64,000 bases of DNA from Tessaracoccus aquimaris. GTDB lineage: Bacteria > Actinomycetota > Actinomycetes > Propionibacteriales > Propionibacteriaceae. The notes beneath the pieces are model-generated. The model worked only from the letters and a program-made list of their open reading frames with translations, did not search any database and was not told the DNA's origin. The stretch lies in NCBI RefSeq assembly GCF_001997345.1, contig NZ_CP019606.1:1178001-1242000 (forward strand), written 5' to 3'. The position numbers were made by a program, and so were the translations under genes. Shown here one piece after another: positions 26,094 to 35,391 of the stretch (positions within the stretch are counted from its first letter, which is position 1; each line of letters opens with the position of its first letter).

Positions 26094-27748
26094 ATGCTCA
26101 CCCCTACCAACCGTCATCCGGCGCGCCATCACGCGCAGCTCACTGCCACCGACGTCTCTGTGATGAGGGGCACGATGTCTGTGCTTAATTACGTCAACCT
26201 CGTCGTCACGCCCTCATCCCGAGTCGCGATCGTGGGAGAGAACGGGCGCGGAAAGTCCACCCTCCTGCACGTCCTGGCCGGCACATTGCCGCCCGATAGC
26301 GGAACTGTGCAACGCATTGGCACTCTTGGTCTCGCCGAACAGGAGATGACAGCTGCCGACGAGAGAACCGTTGGCCAGGCTGTGGCGGACTCAATCGCCG
26401 AACCGCTTGCGGCGTTGGCGACATTCGATGCAGCCGCTCGCGCGCTTGCCAACGGAATAGATGGAGCCGCAGAGGAGTACGCCGCCTCGTTGGAACTCGC
26501 CGAGGCGCTCGATGCCTGGGATGCCGAGCGGCGCGTGCAGATAGCGCTCGAAGCCCTGGAGGCGGAGACCGACAAGACTAAGTTGCTCGCTGATCTATCT
26601 GTGGGGCAGAGGTATCGGGTCCGCTTGGCTTGCCTCCTAGGCGCGGACCATGACTTCCTTCTACTCGACGAGCCCACCAACCATATTGATCGCAGCGGAC
26701 TCGATTTCTTGACGGCGCAGCTCCGAAGTCGCAGCGGCGGTGTGGTCGTTGTCAGCCACGATCGAGCCCTGCTGTCCGACATTGCGGACACCGTTGTCGA
26801 TCTTGACCCGACACTGGATGATCGCCCGCGCATCTACGGCAGCGGTTACTCCGGATACAGGGAGGGGCGCCAAGCCGAACGCGTCCGGTGGGAGCAGGAT
26901 TACGACCGCCAGCAAGCCGAGCATGCCCGCCTGCAGGAGAGCCTTAGCGCCGCACAGAACAGGCTCGTCTCGGGATGGCGTCCGGAAAAGGGCACCAATA
27001 AGCACGGCCGCGCAACCCGCGCCGGCGGGCTCGTGCAGAACGTGCACCGGCGCCAGGAAGTCCTCGAAGCTCACGCCATTACGGTCCCGAACCACCGCAG
27101 CTCTTCCGGTTCCCCGACCTTCCGACAAGGACCGGGGCCGTCCTCATTGATGTTGACAACGTCAGTGTCGCAGGGCGGCTGACCGAGCCGGTTTCGTTCT
27201 CGCTCTCACACCGTGGCCGCCTCGTGGTGACCGGACCGAACGGCGTCGGCAAGTCGACGCTGCTGAGCATCGCCGCTGGCGATCTGAGTCCGGACACCGG
27301 AACTGCTCGGTGTCCTCGTGGAACGCGGCTGGGCTACCTCCGCCAGGAAACTGCCCTGCCAGAGGACCGGAGGGTCAGCGAGCTATATGCCGCGCACGTC
27401 GGCGAACTCATCGCCGCAGGCGTCATGGAATCCTCGGAAGCCATCGGCCTCTCACAACTCGGTCTCCTGCGTCCGCGTGAGGCGAGCAAGCGCGTGGGAG
27501 AGCTGTCGATGGGGCAACAGCGCCGACTTGATCTGGCCCTCGTGCTCGCGACACGTCCCCACGTGCTGCTGTTGGATGAACCCACCAATCATCTCTCCAT
27601 TGCGCTCGTTGAAGAACTCACCGAGGCTCTCGGCGCAACTCAGGCGGCCGTCGTTCTCTCGACGCATGATCGGCAGCTCCTCCGTGACGTGGAGGATTGG
27701 CCGAGTCTTCAACTGACGGCGTCGGTCGATCGCGAGGCACTCGTATGA
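26094..27748 (+). pseudogene. ABC-F ribosome-protection-type ATPase, one-base frameshift
   Basis: The protein has two ATP-binding cassettes on one chain and no membrane part, the plan of ABC-F factors that displace macrolide, lincosamide or related drugs from the ribosome. The first cassette shows GENGRGKST, signature LSVGQRYR and LLLDEPTNHID; the second shows GPNGVGKST, LSMGQQRR and LLLDEPTNHLS. Around 27085-27095 the frame breaks: one extra G would give VPEPPQLFRFPDLP and join the second frame. As written the chain stops at 27182 after cassette 1 and the linker, and the second cassette lacks its own good start. ATG 26094 has AAGGA 5 bases before it. The 3' end overlaps the MFS gene as ATGA. 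Confidence 0.78.
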
Positions 27749-29013
27749 GCGAGAAGAAGTTCGACCGGATGCGTGCCTTGCGGCCTCTGGCGACTCGGGA
27801 CTACCGCCTTCTGTTCGCTGCGGTGGGCATCGAGGTTTTCGGAACGGGTATGTGGACGATCGTCATGGTCTTTCAAGTGCTCGCGCTTGATGACAGTCCT
27901 CTTGCGCTCTCCGCGGTCGCAACAGGCATGAGTCTCGGCCTGTTCGCGTTCTCGATTCTCGGCGGCGTGGTCGCGGATAGATTCTCCAAACGCCGAATCA
28001 TCATCACCGTTCAGGGCTGCACCGCCGTCGTTATGGGTATGGTGGCCGTTCTATCGCTCACCGGAACGATCGAGCTGTGGCATGTCGGCGTCGCCTCGTT
28101 CGCGATGGGCGCCGGAAGCGCGTTTTTCTATCCGGCGTACAGCGCGTACTTGCCAGAGGTACTTCCGGCAGAACAACTCCTTGCTGCGAATGGACTCGAG
28201 GGCGCACTACGCCCATCGATGGGTCAAGGGCTCGGCCCCGCTCTCGGGGGAATCGTCGTCGGTCTTTTCTTCCCTGCCATCGGGGCGGCAATCGTCGCGG
28301 GTTCGTACTTGGTTGCATTCGTCATCACTCTGTTCCTCAGCCACCGCGACGAACCAGTTCGCGGCACATCGCCCGAGGAGCGTGCGAGCATCTGGGGAGA
28401 CCTCCGTGCGGGAGTAAGTTACGTGTCGCGCACGCGCTGGCTGCTCTGGACGCTGATTTTCGGTTCCTCACTCGCGCTCATCATGCAGGGTCCGATCGAG
28501 GTGCTCCTGCCCTTCCTTACCCGCGACCGATTCGAGGACGCCGAAGCGACTTTCGGATTCCTCCTCGCTGCATACGGGATCGGCGGGGCGGTCGGCTCGC
28601 TCGTCGTGTCGTCGCTGAAACTCCCGCGTCGCTACCTCACGTTCATGATCGTCTGCTGGGGCGGGGGCACGCTTCCTCTCGTGGCTATCGGCGTCGCCAA
28701 CAACCTGATCCTGATGCTCGGAGCGCTGTTCCTTGTCGGCGCAACGACGGGAGCCGGGGTCGTTGTCTGGGGGACGCTGCTTCAGCGACTCGTGCCGCTC
28801 GACATGATCGGCCGAGTCGCGAGCCTCGACTTCTTCGTCTCGATCGCGTTCATGCCGGTCTCGATCGCTATAGCCGGCCCCCTTTCGCTCCTCATACCCA
28901 TCCCCACGATCTTCGTGATCGCAGGAGTCATCCCACCAGTTCTGGCGCTCATCGCGCTGATGGCTGGGCGCATGCGAGAAAGCGAGGTACGGCACCCCCT
29001 GGACGCTCACTGA
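27745..29013 (+). CDS. MFS drug exporter (DHA3/Tap-like)
   Basis: This 422-residue major facilitator has about 12 hydrophobic segments and starts MSEKKFDRMRALRPLATRDY. The loop VVADRFSKRRI between segments 2 and 3 corresponds to the conserved MFS motif A region. Overall style matches the DHA3 group that includes Tap, Tet(V) and macrolide exporters of actinobacteria. It is coupled by an ATGA overlap to the ABC-F gene and followed 10 bp later by an AraC-type regulator. The trio looks like an antibiotic-resistance module under leader-peptide control. The substrate cannot be read from sequence. Confidence 0.78.
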   Translation: MSEKKFDRMRALRPLATRDYRLLFAAVGIEVFGTGMWTIVMVFQVLALDDSPLALSAVATGMSLGLFAFSILGGVVADRFSKRRIIITVQGCTAVVMGMVAVLSLTGTIELWHVGVASFAMGAGSAFFYPAYSAYLPEVLPAEQLLAANGLEGALRPSMGQGLGPALGGIVVGLFFPAIGAAIVAGSYLVAFVITLFLSHRDEPVRGTSPEERASIWGDLRAGVSYVSRTRWLLWTLIFGSSLALIMQGPIEVLLPFLTRDRFEDAEATFGFLLAAYGIGGAVGSLVVSSLKLPRRYLTFMIVCWGGGTLPLVAIGVANNLILMLGALFLVGATTGAGVVVWGTLLQRLVPLDMIGRVASLDFFVSIAFMPVSIAIAGPLSLLIPIPTIFVIAGVIPPVLALIALMAGRMRESEVRHPLDAH

Positions 29014-29023
29014 ACAGCGACCG

Positions 29024-29950
29024 GTGTCTCACGAGACGACTCGGGAGGTCGGCTTCGAGCCGTTAGTGGCTCGAAGCCGAACGATCCATGCCCCCATCGC
29101 CCCCGTCGCCTACGACTGTGTGAAGTTGATCTTTGTTCGCGATGGCTCCGCGATTCTGTTTAGCGAATTCGGCGAGAAACCAGTCAAGGTGGGCGATGTC
29201 GTGGCCCTCGCGGCAAACACTCTGTGCGGAAGCGACCCTGAGGGGTCGATCACCGTCACCACCCTGTACCTAGATCGCGACTACATCGTCGACCAAGTGT
29301 TCTGGCAACACGCCGCGCTGCTTGCGGACCGGCTCGACGCGCAAGGTTTCACTGACGAGCTGTACTCCGAGCCCGCCCAGATTTTGCACCTTGGCGAGAA
29401 CCGTGCAGGGATGCTCATGCCGTGGTTGGACGAGTTGGTGGCGCTCAGCATCAGCGGTGCATCATCGGATCGGTTCTTCCGGATGCAAGCCCTGCTTTTC
29501 GCGGTGCTCGACGTGACCATTCCGTATGTGAAAACCACCTCGGTGCGCCGCACGCCCAGCCAGCGGAAGACCTCCCGCCGGCCCGGTCCCCCGTCGCTTC
29601 GTCAGTTCGCGCCTTTGCGCGCTGAAGCTCGGCAGGCGCTGGAATTGCTTCGCGACCGGCCCGACGAGCGGTGGACTCTTCAAGATCTCGCATCTGCCGT
29701 GCATTTGTCGCCGTCGCAACTCGGACGTGTCTTCGTGGATGCCTACGGCAAGACGCCAATGACCTACCTATCGACAGTGCGCGCCGAGAACCTGGCGCGA
29801 CTGCTACGGGAGACCGACGTACCTGTCGAAACCGCGATGCGCCAGGTCGGCTGGCTAAGCCGAGGCCATGCCTCCCGAATCTTCCGCGAGGCCGTCGGAG
29901 TAACGCCGGTTCGATACCGGCAGCTCAGTCGGGACAAATTCAGAGAGTGA
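29024..29950 (+). CDS. AraC-family transcriptional regulator
   Basis: This 308-residue protein has an N-terminal cupin-like sensor domain (about residues 1-170, including VKVGDVVALAANTL) and a C-terminal pair of helix-turn-helix motifs of AraC type (WTLQDLASAVHLSPSQLGRV, then AMRQVGWLSRGHASRIF and the closing GVTPVRYRQL). GTG 29024 lies 10 bp after the MFS stop, so it is in the same operon. It may activate the resistance module, or it may regulate the transfer genes downstream, since related regulators are common at this position in actinobacterial elements. Confidence 0.8.
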   Translation: MSHETTREVGFEPLVARSRTIHAPIAPVAYDCVKLIFVRDGSAILFSEFGEKPVKVGDVVALAANTLCGSDPEGSITVTTLYLDRDYIVDQVFWQHAALLADRLDAQGFTDELYSEPAQILHLGENRAGMLMPWLDELVALSISGASSDRFFRMQALLFAVLDVTIPYVKTTSVRRTPSQRKTSRRPGPPSLRQFAPLRAEARQALELLRDRPDERWTLQDLASAVHLSPSQLGRVFVDAYGKTPMTYLSTVRAENLARLLRETDVPVETAMRQVGWLSRGHASRIFREAVGVTPVRYRQLSRDKFRE

Positions 29951-30223
29951 GCAGTGATACACATCTGCGCATGTGAGGTACGAGTATCCGCATCTCACCC
30001 GCGCCTCCGCCCGGAGGTAGCCGCTCGACTGGTAGTCCAGATAGGACTCGTTGGGTTCACCGCCGCGCCCGACGGTCGCAACGCTTGTTTCGCTGTCCGT
30101 CTCTCGTTACTGGTGGTCCCGGCGTACCTGTTGGTCACCGAGCCCGATCGGCCCGGTGCTCAGGGTATCGGGAGGAGACCAGGCCATGGCCAGAACGCGG
30201 GAGCAATCCCAGGAGGCGCGGGA

Positions 30224-30231
30224 GGCAAAGC
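30224..30231. repeat. 8-bp target duplication, left of ISL3
   Basis: GGCAAAGC here is repeated exactly at 33379-33386, flanking the ISL3 element. Eight base pairs is the usual target duplication of this family. Confidence 0.9.
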
Positions 30232-31630
30232 GGCTCATCGCAATCGGGGGTGTAGGCGGGGTGTGAGCAGGTCCGGCGCGTCGGTGCCGGGGTGAGGGTC
30301 GAGGCCTCCCGAGGATGGAGGTTCTCACACCGAACATCTGGAAGACCTCGACGTGCCCGACGCTACCTTCGCTGCCCCTGACCTGACCACCTTCTGCCGG
30401 CTCGACGAGCTGGGGCTCGTCGCTGTTGGTCAACGACTCGAACCTGGACGGGCGGTCATCGCCTGCCGGGTTGTCGATCCGGACGACTGGTGCCACCGCT
30501 GCGGCCAGCACGGTCTGTTGCGTGACACGGTGGTGCGGCGGCTCGCTCACGAACCGCTCGGCTGGCGGCCGACCGTGCTGGAAGTGCTCGTCCGCCGGTA
30601 CCGGTGCGCCGACTGCGCTCATGTGTGGCGCCAGGACACCGCGAAGGCGGCCGAGCCCAAGGCGCGGCTGTCGCGCCGCGGGCTGCGGTGGGCTCTGGAA
30701 GGGATCGTGGTCCAGCACCTCACCGTGGCCCGGGTCGCCGAAGGCTTGGACGTCAGTTGGAACACGGCGAACGACGCGGTTCTCGCCGAGGGTAAGCGGG
30801 TGCTGATCAACGACCCGGCACGGTTCGCCGGGGTCACCACGATCGGCGTGGATGAGCACGTGTGGAGACACACCCGCCGCGGTGACAAGTACGTGACCGT
30901 GATCATCGACCTGACGCCAGCAAGGACGAACAGCGGACCGGTCAGGTTGCTGGACATGGTCGAGGGCCGCTCCAAGAGCGTGTTCAAGACCTGGCTGTCC
31001 GAACGCGACCAAGCCTGGCGCGACCAGGTGGAAGTGGTCGCGATGGACGGCTTCACCGGCTTCAAGACCGCCACCACCGAAGAACTGCCTGACGCGGTCG
31101 CGGTGATGGATCCCTTCCACGTCGTCCGCCTCGCCGGCGACGCCCTCGACAAGTGCCGCCGCCGGATCCAGCAAGACCTCCACGGCCACCGCGGCCGGGC
31201 AGGCGACCCGCTCTACTCGGCGCGCCGGACCCTCCACACCGGCACGAGCCTGCTCACCGACAAGCAGAAGAACCGGCTTGATGCCCTGTTCACCGACGAT
31301 GACCACGTCGCCGTCGAAGTCACCTGGGCCGCCTACCAGCGAATGATCACCGCCTACCGCGAACCCGACCCTGCCCGTGGCCATGGCCTGATGAAGCAAC
31401 TCATCGCCAGCCTCAGCAGCGGCGTCCCGACCGCGCTCGTCGAACTCCGATCCCTCGGCCGAACCCTGAAACAGCGAGCCGCCGACGTGCTTGCCTACTT
31501 CGACCGGCCCGGCACCAGCAACGGCCCTACCGAAGCGATCAACGGTCGCCTCGAACACCTCCGCGGCAGCGCACTCGGCTTCCGAAACCTCACCAACTAC
31601 ATCGCCCGCAGCCTGCTCGAGACCGGAGGA

Positions 31631-31645
31631 TTCAGACCCCAACTA
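31631..31645. repeat. 15-bp target duplication, left of IS481-type element
   Basis: TTCAGACCCCAACTA is repeated exactly at 33343-33357 on the other side of the nested insertion sequence. Confidence 0.9.
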
Positions 31646-33342
31646 TGTGAAGTCTCACGACATCGTGGCCGGTTCTGTCTCGGGACATCGTGGACAGTGA
31701 GTCTCACGACATCGTGGGCACTGGGTGCGGGTGGTTGGTTTGGGCATGGATTTCAACCACGTGCCCGCGGACGTGCGGTGGGCGATCGCGAACTGGCCCG
31801 ATGATGCCGAGCGGGGTGCGGTCACGCGCTTCTGCGAGCGGCACCAGATCAGTCGGGCGGTGTTCTACAAGATCAGACGCCAGGCCGGTGAGGTCGGTCC
31901 GGTCGGCGCGACAGAGCCGGGCTCACGCCGCCCCCATCACAGCCCGAACCGGACCGACCAGCAGGTGATCGAGCACGCGCTGGCCGTCCGAGCTTGGCTC
32001 TCCGAGCAGGGGCTGGACGCCGGCCCCTTGTCAGTGCTGGCCAGGATGCGCCGACAGGGGCTGAACCCGCCCTCAAGGGCTACACTCGCTCGTGCGTTCG
32101 CTGCCGCTGGCGTGTCCAAGCCGGAACCGCGTAAGCGGCCGCGGGCGGCGAACCGCCGGTTCGTCTACCCGGCCCCGAACTGCTGTTGGCAGATCGACGC
32201 GTTCGCCTGGTCACTGGCTGATGGCACCAGCGTGTCGATCCACCAGGTCATCGACGACCACTCCCGGCTCGCCACCGCAAGCCTCGTCGCCGACGGCGAG
32301 ACAGCCAAAGCCGCTGTGTTGGTCGTGTCTACCGCGATCCGCCGCTGGGGCGTCCCGCAGCGGCTGCTGTCCGACAACGGATTGGCGTTCAACCCCACCC
32401 GCCGCGGCTTCACCGGCAAGCTGGTCGACTACCTGCTCGACCTCGGGGTCAAGCCCATCACCGGCAAACCGGACCGGCCGACAACCCAGGGCAAGAACGA
32501 ACGGTTCCACCAGACGCTGCAGAAGTGGCTCAACGCCAGGCCACCCGCGAAGACGATCGAGGCCTTGCAAGCACTGGTCGACCAGTTCGACCAGTACTAC
32601 AACAACGAACGAGCCCATCAAGCACTCGACGGCAAGACCCCGGCCGAGGCGTGGGCCGCTACCCCGGCGGCACCCGAACCGACTCCTGAACCCCGCCTCC
32701 CGCAGATCCCACCCTCGGCGCGCGCCACGACCACACCGTCCTCCACCGAGACGGCCATGATCGCTACCAGAACGCGGCTCACCCTCCACCCTGCTACAGG
32801 ACAGGCCCTCGTCAAGGTCAGACCCAACGGCCAGATCAAGACGCTCAGCTGCCTGTTCTACGTGGCCACCAGCCGGGCCGGGCAGCATGTCCACGTGACC
32901 TGGACCCCAGCCGCAGTAGAGATCATCGACCTCAACGGCGAGGTCATCAACACCTACCCTCGACCCGCGACCACCGGCATGTACTACGGGCCACGCAACC
33001 CCCAGCAGGGCACCCCGATGAAGACCACCCGCCAGAGCCCCTCCGCCGGGATCAGCGGGACCGCCATGCGCACCGTCACCAAAGGCGGCTACGTCGGAGC
33101 CCTCGCCTCCAAGTTCTACGCCGGCTACAAACGCCGAGGCGAACACGTCACGATCAGCTGGGATGCCGACACCGTCACCATCACCGACGCACAAGGACAC
33201 ACCATCGCGACCTACGACAAACCGACCACCCGCCACGGCTGGCACGGACCCACCCAGAACCGACCGTCCACGAAGTCATGAGACACCCAACCGTCAACGA
33301 AGTCCCGAGACACAACCGGCCACGATGTCGTGAGACATCACA
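31646..33342 (+). mobile_element. IS481-family insertion sequence nested in ISL3
   Basis: This 1697-bp element is bounded by a 15-bp perfect target duplication. Its terminal inverted repeats are nearly perfect over about 50 bp: the left end begins TGTGAAGTCTCACGACATCG and the right end, read inward, TGTGATGTCTCACGACATCG. It contains one transposase gene. The near-identity of the ends and duplications points to a recent insertion. Confidence 0.92.
31725..33281 (+). CDS. IS481-family transposase
   Basis: About 518 residues from GTG 31725 (ATG 31746, MDFNHVPADVRW, is an alternative start). An N-terminal helix-turn-helix region precedes a retroviral-integrase-type catalytic core: Asp in CWQIDAFAW, Asp in RLLSDNGLAF and Glu in QGKNERFHQTLQKWL, with the family's NNERAHQALDGKTPAE block. 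The C-terminal 200 residues contain two similar SH3-like stretches (FYVATSRAGQHVHVTW and FYAGYKRRGEHVTISW). The gene fills most of the nested element and appears intact. Confidence 0.9.
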   Translation: MRVVGLGMDFNHVPADVRWAIANWPDDAERGAVTRFCERHQISRAVFYKIRRQAGEVGPVGATEPGSRRPHHSPNRTDQQVIEHALAVRAWLSEQGLDAGPLSVLARMRRQGLNPPSRATLARAFAAAGVSKPEPRKRPRAANRRFVYPAPNCCWQIDAFAWSLADGTSVSIHQVIDDHSRLATASLVADGETAKAAVLVVSTAIRRWGVPQRLLSDNGLAFNPTRRGFTGKLVDYLLDLGVKPITGKPDRPTTQGKNERFHQTLQKWLNARPPAKTIEALQALVDQFDQYYNNERAHQALDGKTPAEAWAATPAAPEPTPEPRLPQIPPSARATTTPSSTETAMIATRTRLTLHPATGQALVKVRPNGQIKTLSCLFYVATSRAGQHVHVTWTPAAVEIIDLNGEVINTYPRPATTGMYYGPRNPQQGTPMKTTRQSPSAGISGTAMRTVTKGGYVGALASKFYAGYKRRGEHVTISWDADTVTITDAQGHTIATYDKPTTRHGWHGPTQNRPSTKS

Positions 33343-33357
33343 TTCAGACCCCAACTA
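33343..33357. repeat. 15-bp target duplication, right of IS481-type element
   Basis: Exact copy of 31631-31645. It also continues the ISL3 transposase frame into its final codons. Confidence 0.9.
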
Positions 33358-33378
33358 CACCGTGGATTGTGAAGAGCC

Positions 33379-33386
33379 GGCAAAGC
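33379..33386. repeat. 8-bp target duplication, right of ISL3
   Basis: Exact copy of 30224-30231; its last base starts codon 16 (CTC, Leu) of the ardC-like gene. Confidence 0.9.
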
Positions 33387-34446
33387 TCGACGAGCTGCAT
33401 GAGCGCCTGACCGGCGCTGTGGAACAGCTCGTCTCCGGTGATGACTGGGCTCGGGCGCTCGCGTTCGCGGCACGATTCCGGGCGCGATCGTTTTCCAACA
33501 CGTTGCTGATCTGGGCGCAGCATGAGGCCGCCTACGAGGCAGGTCGCGTGCCCGACCCGATGCCGTCCTTTGTCGCGGGTTACAGGCAGTGGCAGGGGTT
33601 GGGCCGTCAGGTGGAGAAGGGCCAGCCGGGGTACATGATCTTCGCCCCGGTAACGGGACGCTTCGCCTCATCGAATCCCGCTGCCTCCGATTCATGGCGT
33701 CGGCTTGGGAAGGGCGAGCAGCCCCGGCCGGGCGAGGTAGTGCGGTCGAAGATGATCGCCGCCCGCCCTGCCTACGTGTGGGATGTCGCGCAGACGGCTG
33801 GGGACCCGATCCCGGAACCGCCCTCACCGCGCCTGCTGGAAGGCGAGGCACCGGCCGGTCTGTGGGGCGGGTTGGCGGCTCTGGTGGAGGAGCGCGGGTT
33901 TGAGGTGCTGCGGGTCCCGCATGAGGGGATGATCCACGGTGCCAACGGGTTGACGGACTACGCCGCGAAGACGGTGGCGGTGCGAGAAGACATGGACTCG
34001 GCCGCGCAGGTGAAGACTCTCGCTCACGAACTCGGTCATGTGCTCATGCACGGCCCTGATGCCGAGACCGCTCGCCAGCATCGTGGGATCGGGGAGGTCG
34101 AGGCGGAGTCGGTCGCGCTGATGATCGGCGCTGCCCACGGCATGGACACTTCTGGTTACACGATTCCGTACGTGTCGACGTGGGCGGCCAGGGTCGACGG
34201 CAAGGAGCCGGTCGAGATCGTCAAGACCACCGGTGAGCGGGTTCGCAAGATCGCGATGGGAATCCTCGACCAGCTCGATACCACCCAGATCGGGGACGGC
34301 ACCCCGCCGGGCTTGGACCGCGAGACACCGCAACGGCCCCAGTCCGGTAGCGAACGGTCAGCGCCTGAACGCGCAGCGTTGCTACATGACGCTGGCGCGC
34401 GGGTCTCGACCGTAGCGACCGCAACGGCGCGAGAGAGGGGCCTGTG

Positions 34447-35391
34447 ATGGTCTTCCCAGACGTGTTCGCCCGTGCGCTGACGCGAGCATCCGACCCGCAG
34501 TCGTTGCCTGCTGCCGCCGAAGAGCTGGCTCGCGTGGGAGTACCGGTGTTCCCGTGCATACCGGGCGGGAAGCGACCGCTGACCGAGCACGGCTTCCACG
34601 ACGCCACCACCGATGCCGACCGAGTCGCCGCATGGTGGGGCCGGTCTCCTGGGGCGAACATCGGCGTCCCGACCGGTGCACCCTCGGGCATGGTCGTGGT
34701 GGATGTCGATGTCCATGGCCCTGTCGATGGGTTTCGTGGTTTCTCGCGCGCCCATCGAGCGGATCTGCTGGACAGGTGGCAGCTCCTGGTATCCACGCCG
34801 TCCGGTGGGATGCACGCCTACTACCAGTCCACGCCTGGTCAGGTGCAACGGTCCTGGCAGGCGGCGCGCGCGGGGATCGATTTCCGTGGCGACGGCGGAT
34901 ACATCGTCGTCCCGCCCTCACGGATGTCCATCGCCGGAGACGTTGTCTGTTATCGGGTGCGGCGGGTCGAGGCAGGAACGTCCTCGTTGCTTGACTCGGA
35001 TCGGTTGCGGGATTTCCTCGACCCGCGTCCCACAGTTCGCGAGCCAATGAATACAGCTCAGCGGCAAGGTGCGGATGTGTCACGGTTGGCGAGATGGGTC
35101 GCTGGACGCGCGCAGGGTGAGCGGAACCGCAGCCTGTTCTGGGCCGCGTGCCGGCTCGCGGAGAACGGCCTACCAACCTCCGATGCCCTCGACGCACTGG
35201 GCACTGCTGCTTCGGATGCGGGTTTGAGCGAACGGGAGATCATCGCGACCATCCGTTCTGCCTACCGTGCCGCTCATCCCGACCGGGACGCGGCCTCGGC
35301 CTCGGTGCGAGCCTTGGCACCTTCAGAGGCAGGCATTTGGTTTGCCGGAGATCCTGCTGCTGTGGGCCCGTCGAATATGCGGAGGCTTTGA
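34447..35391 (+). CDS. bifunctional primase-polymerase (prim-pol) domain protein
   Basis: This 314-residue protein has the prim-pol layout: PVFPCIPGGKRPLTEHGFHD, WWGRSPGANIGVPTG, the acidic metal site VVVDVDVHG, and FRGDGGYIVVPPSR. A C-terminal part (about 200-300) has primase-C-terminal character (AASDAGLSEREIIATIRSAY). Start ATG 34447 overlaps the ardC-like stop (TGATG). Such proteins prime or extend DNA during replication of mobile elements, probably for second-strand synthesis after transfer or for circular-form replication. No helicase domain is attached. It is followed by the DUF2637 gene with a TGATG overlap. Confidence 0.8.
   Translation: MVFPDVFARALTRASDPQSLPAAAEELARVGVPVFPCIPGGKRPLTEHGFHDATTDADRVAAWWGRSPGANIGVPTGAPSGMVVVDVDVHGPVDGFRGFSRAHRADLLDRWQLLVSTPSGGMHAYYQSTPGQVQRSWQAARAGIDFRGDGGYIVVPPSRMSIAGDVVCYRVRRVEAGTSSLLDSDRLRDFLDPRPTVREPMNTAQRQGADVSRLARWVAGRAQGERNRSLFWAACRLAENGLPTSDALDALGTAASDAGLSEREIIATIRSAYRAAHPDRDAASASVRALAPSEAGIWFAGDPAAVGPSNMRRL

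Larger units (their letters stand above)
30353..33372 (+). pseudogene. ISL3 transposase, last codons displaced by IS481 insertion
   Basis: From GTG 30353, the protein has an N-terminal zinc finger (WCHRCGQHG and RCADCAHVW) and a DDE transposase domain: Asp in GVDEHVW, Asp in VAMDGFTGF and Glu in GPTEAINGRLEHLRG. The coding sequence is intact to 31645, then interrupted by the nested element. It resumes at 33358 with HRGL and TGA 33370-33372. Only four codons are displaced, and read-through into the IS481 end adds an unrelated tail, so the transposase may still be partly active. Confidence 0.85.
30232..33378 (+). mobile_element. ISL3-family insertion sequence, interrupted by a nested IS481-type element
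   Basis: The outer element is flanked by the perfect 8-bp duplication GGCAAAGC. Its terminal repeats are imperfect: the left end starts GGCTCATCGCAATC and the right end, read inward, starts GGCTCTTCACAATC; both share GGTGTAG a few bases further in. Without the nested element it is about 1.44 kb, a normal ISL3 size. It sits in codon 16 of the ardC-like gene. Confidence 0.88.
30186..34447 (+). pseudogene. ardC: ArdC-like antirestriction protein with HExxH protease domain, split by ISL3
   Basis: The first 15 codons (30186-30230, MARTREQSQEAREAK, after GGGAGGAG) are separated by an ISL3 element from the rest (33386-34447, LDELHERLTGAVEQL onward). Removing the IS and one copy of the 8-bp duplication restores the frame exactly. 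The ArdC N-terminal ssDNA-binding domain follows (ARFRARSFSNTLLIWAQ, then GYRQWQGLGRQVEKGQPG), then a metallopeptidase domain with zinc motif LAHELGHVLMHG. ArdC proteins shield incoming single strands from restriction enzymes during transfer. An in-frame start within the IS end (33278) could give a chimera with an altered N-terminus, so some activity might remain. The 3' end overlaps the primase gene. Confidence 0.82.

Noticed and set aside
30107..32760. Long minus- and plus-frame openings overlapping the ISL3 and IS481 transposases.
   Set aside because: They contain no family motifs, while the chosen frames show complete DDE catalytic residues and agree with the IS boundaries.
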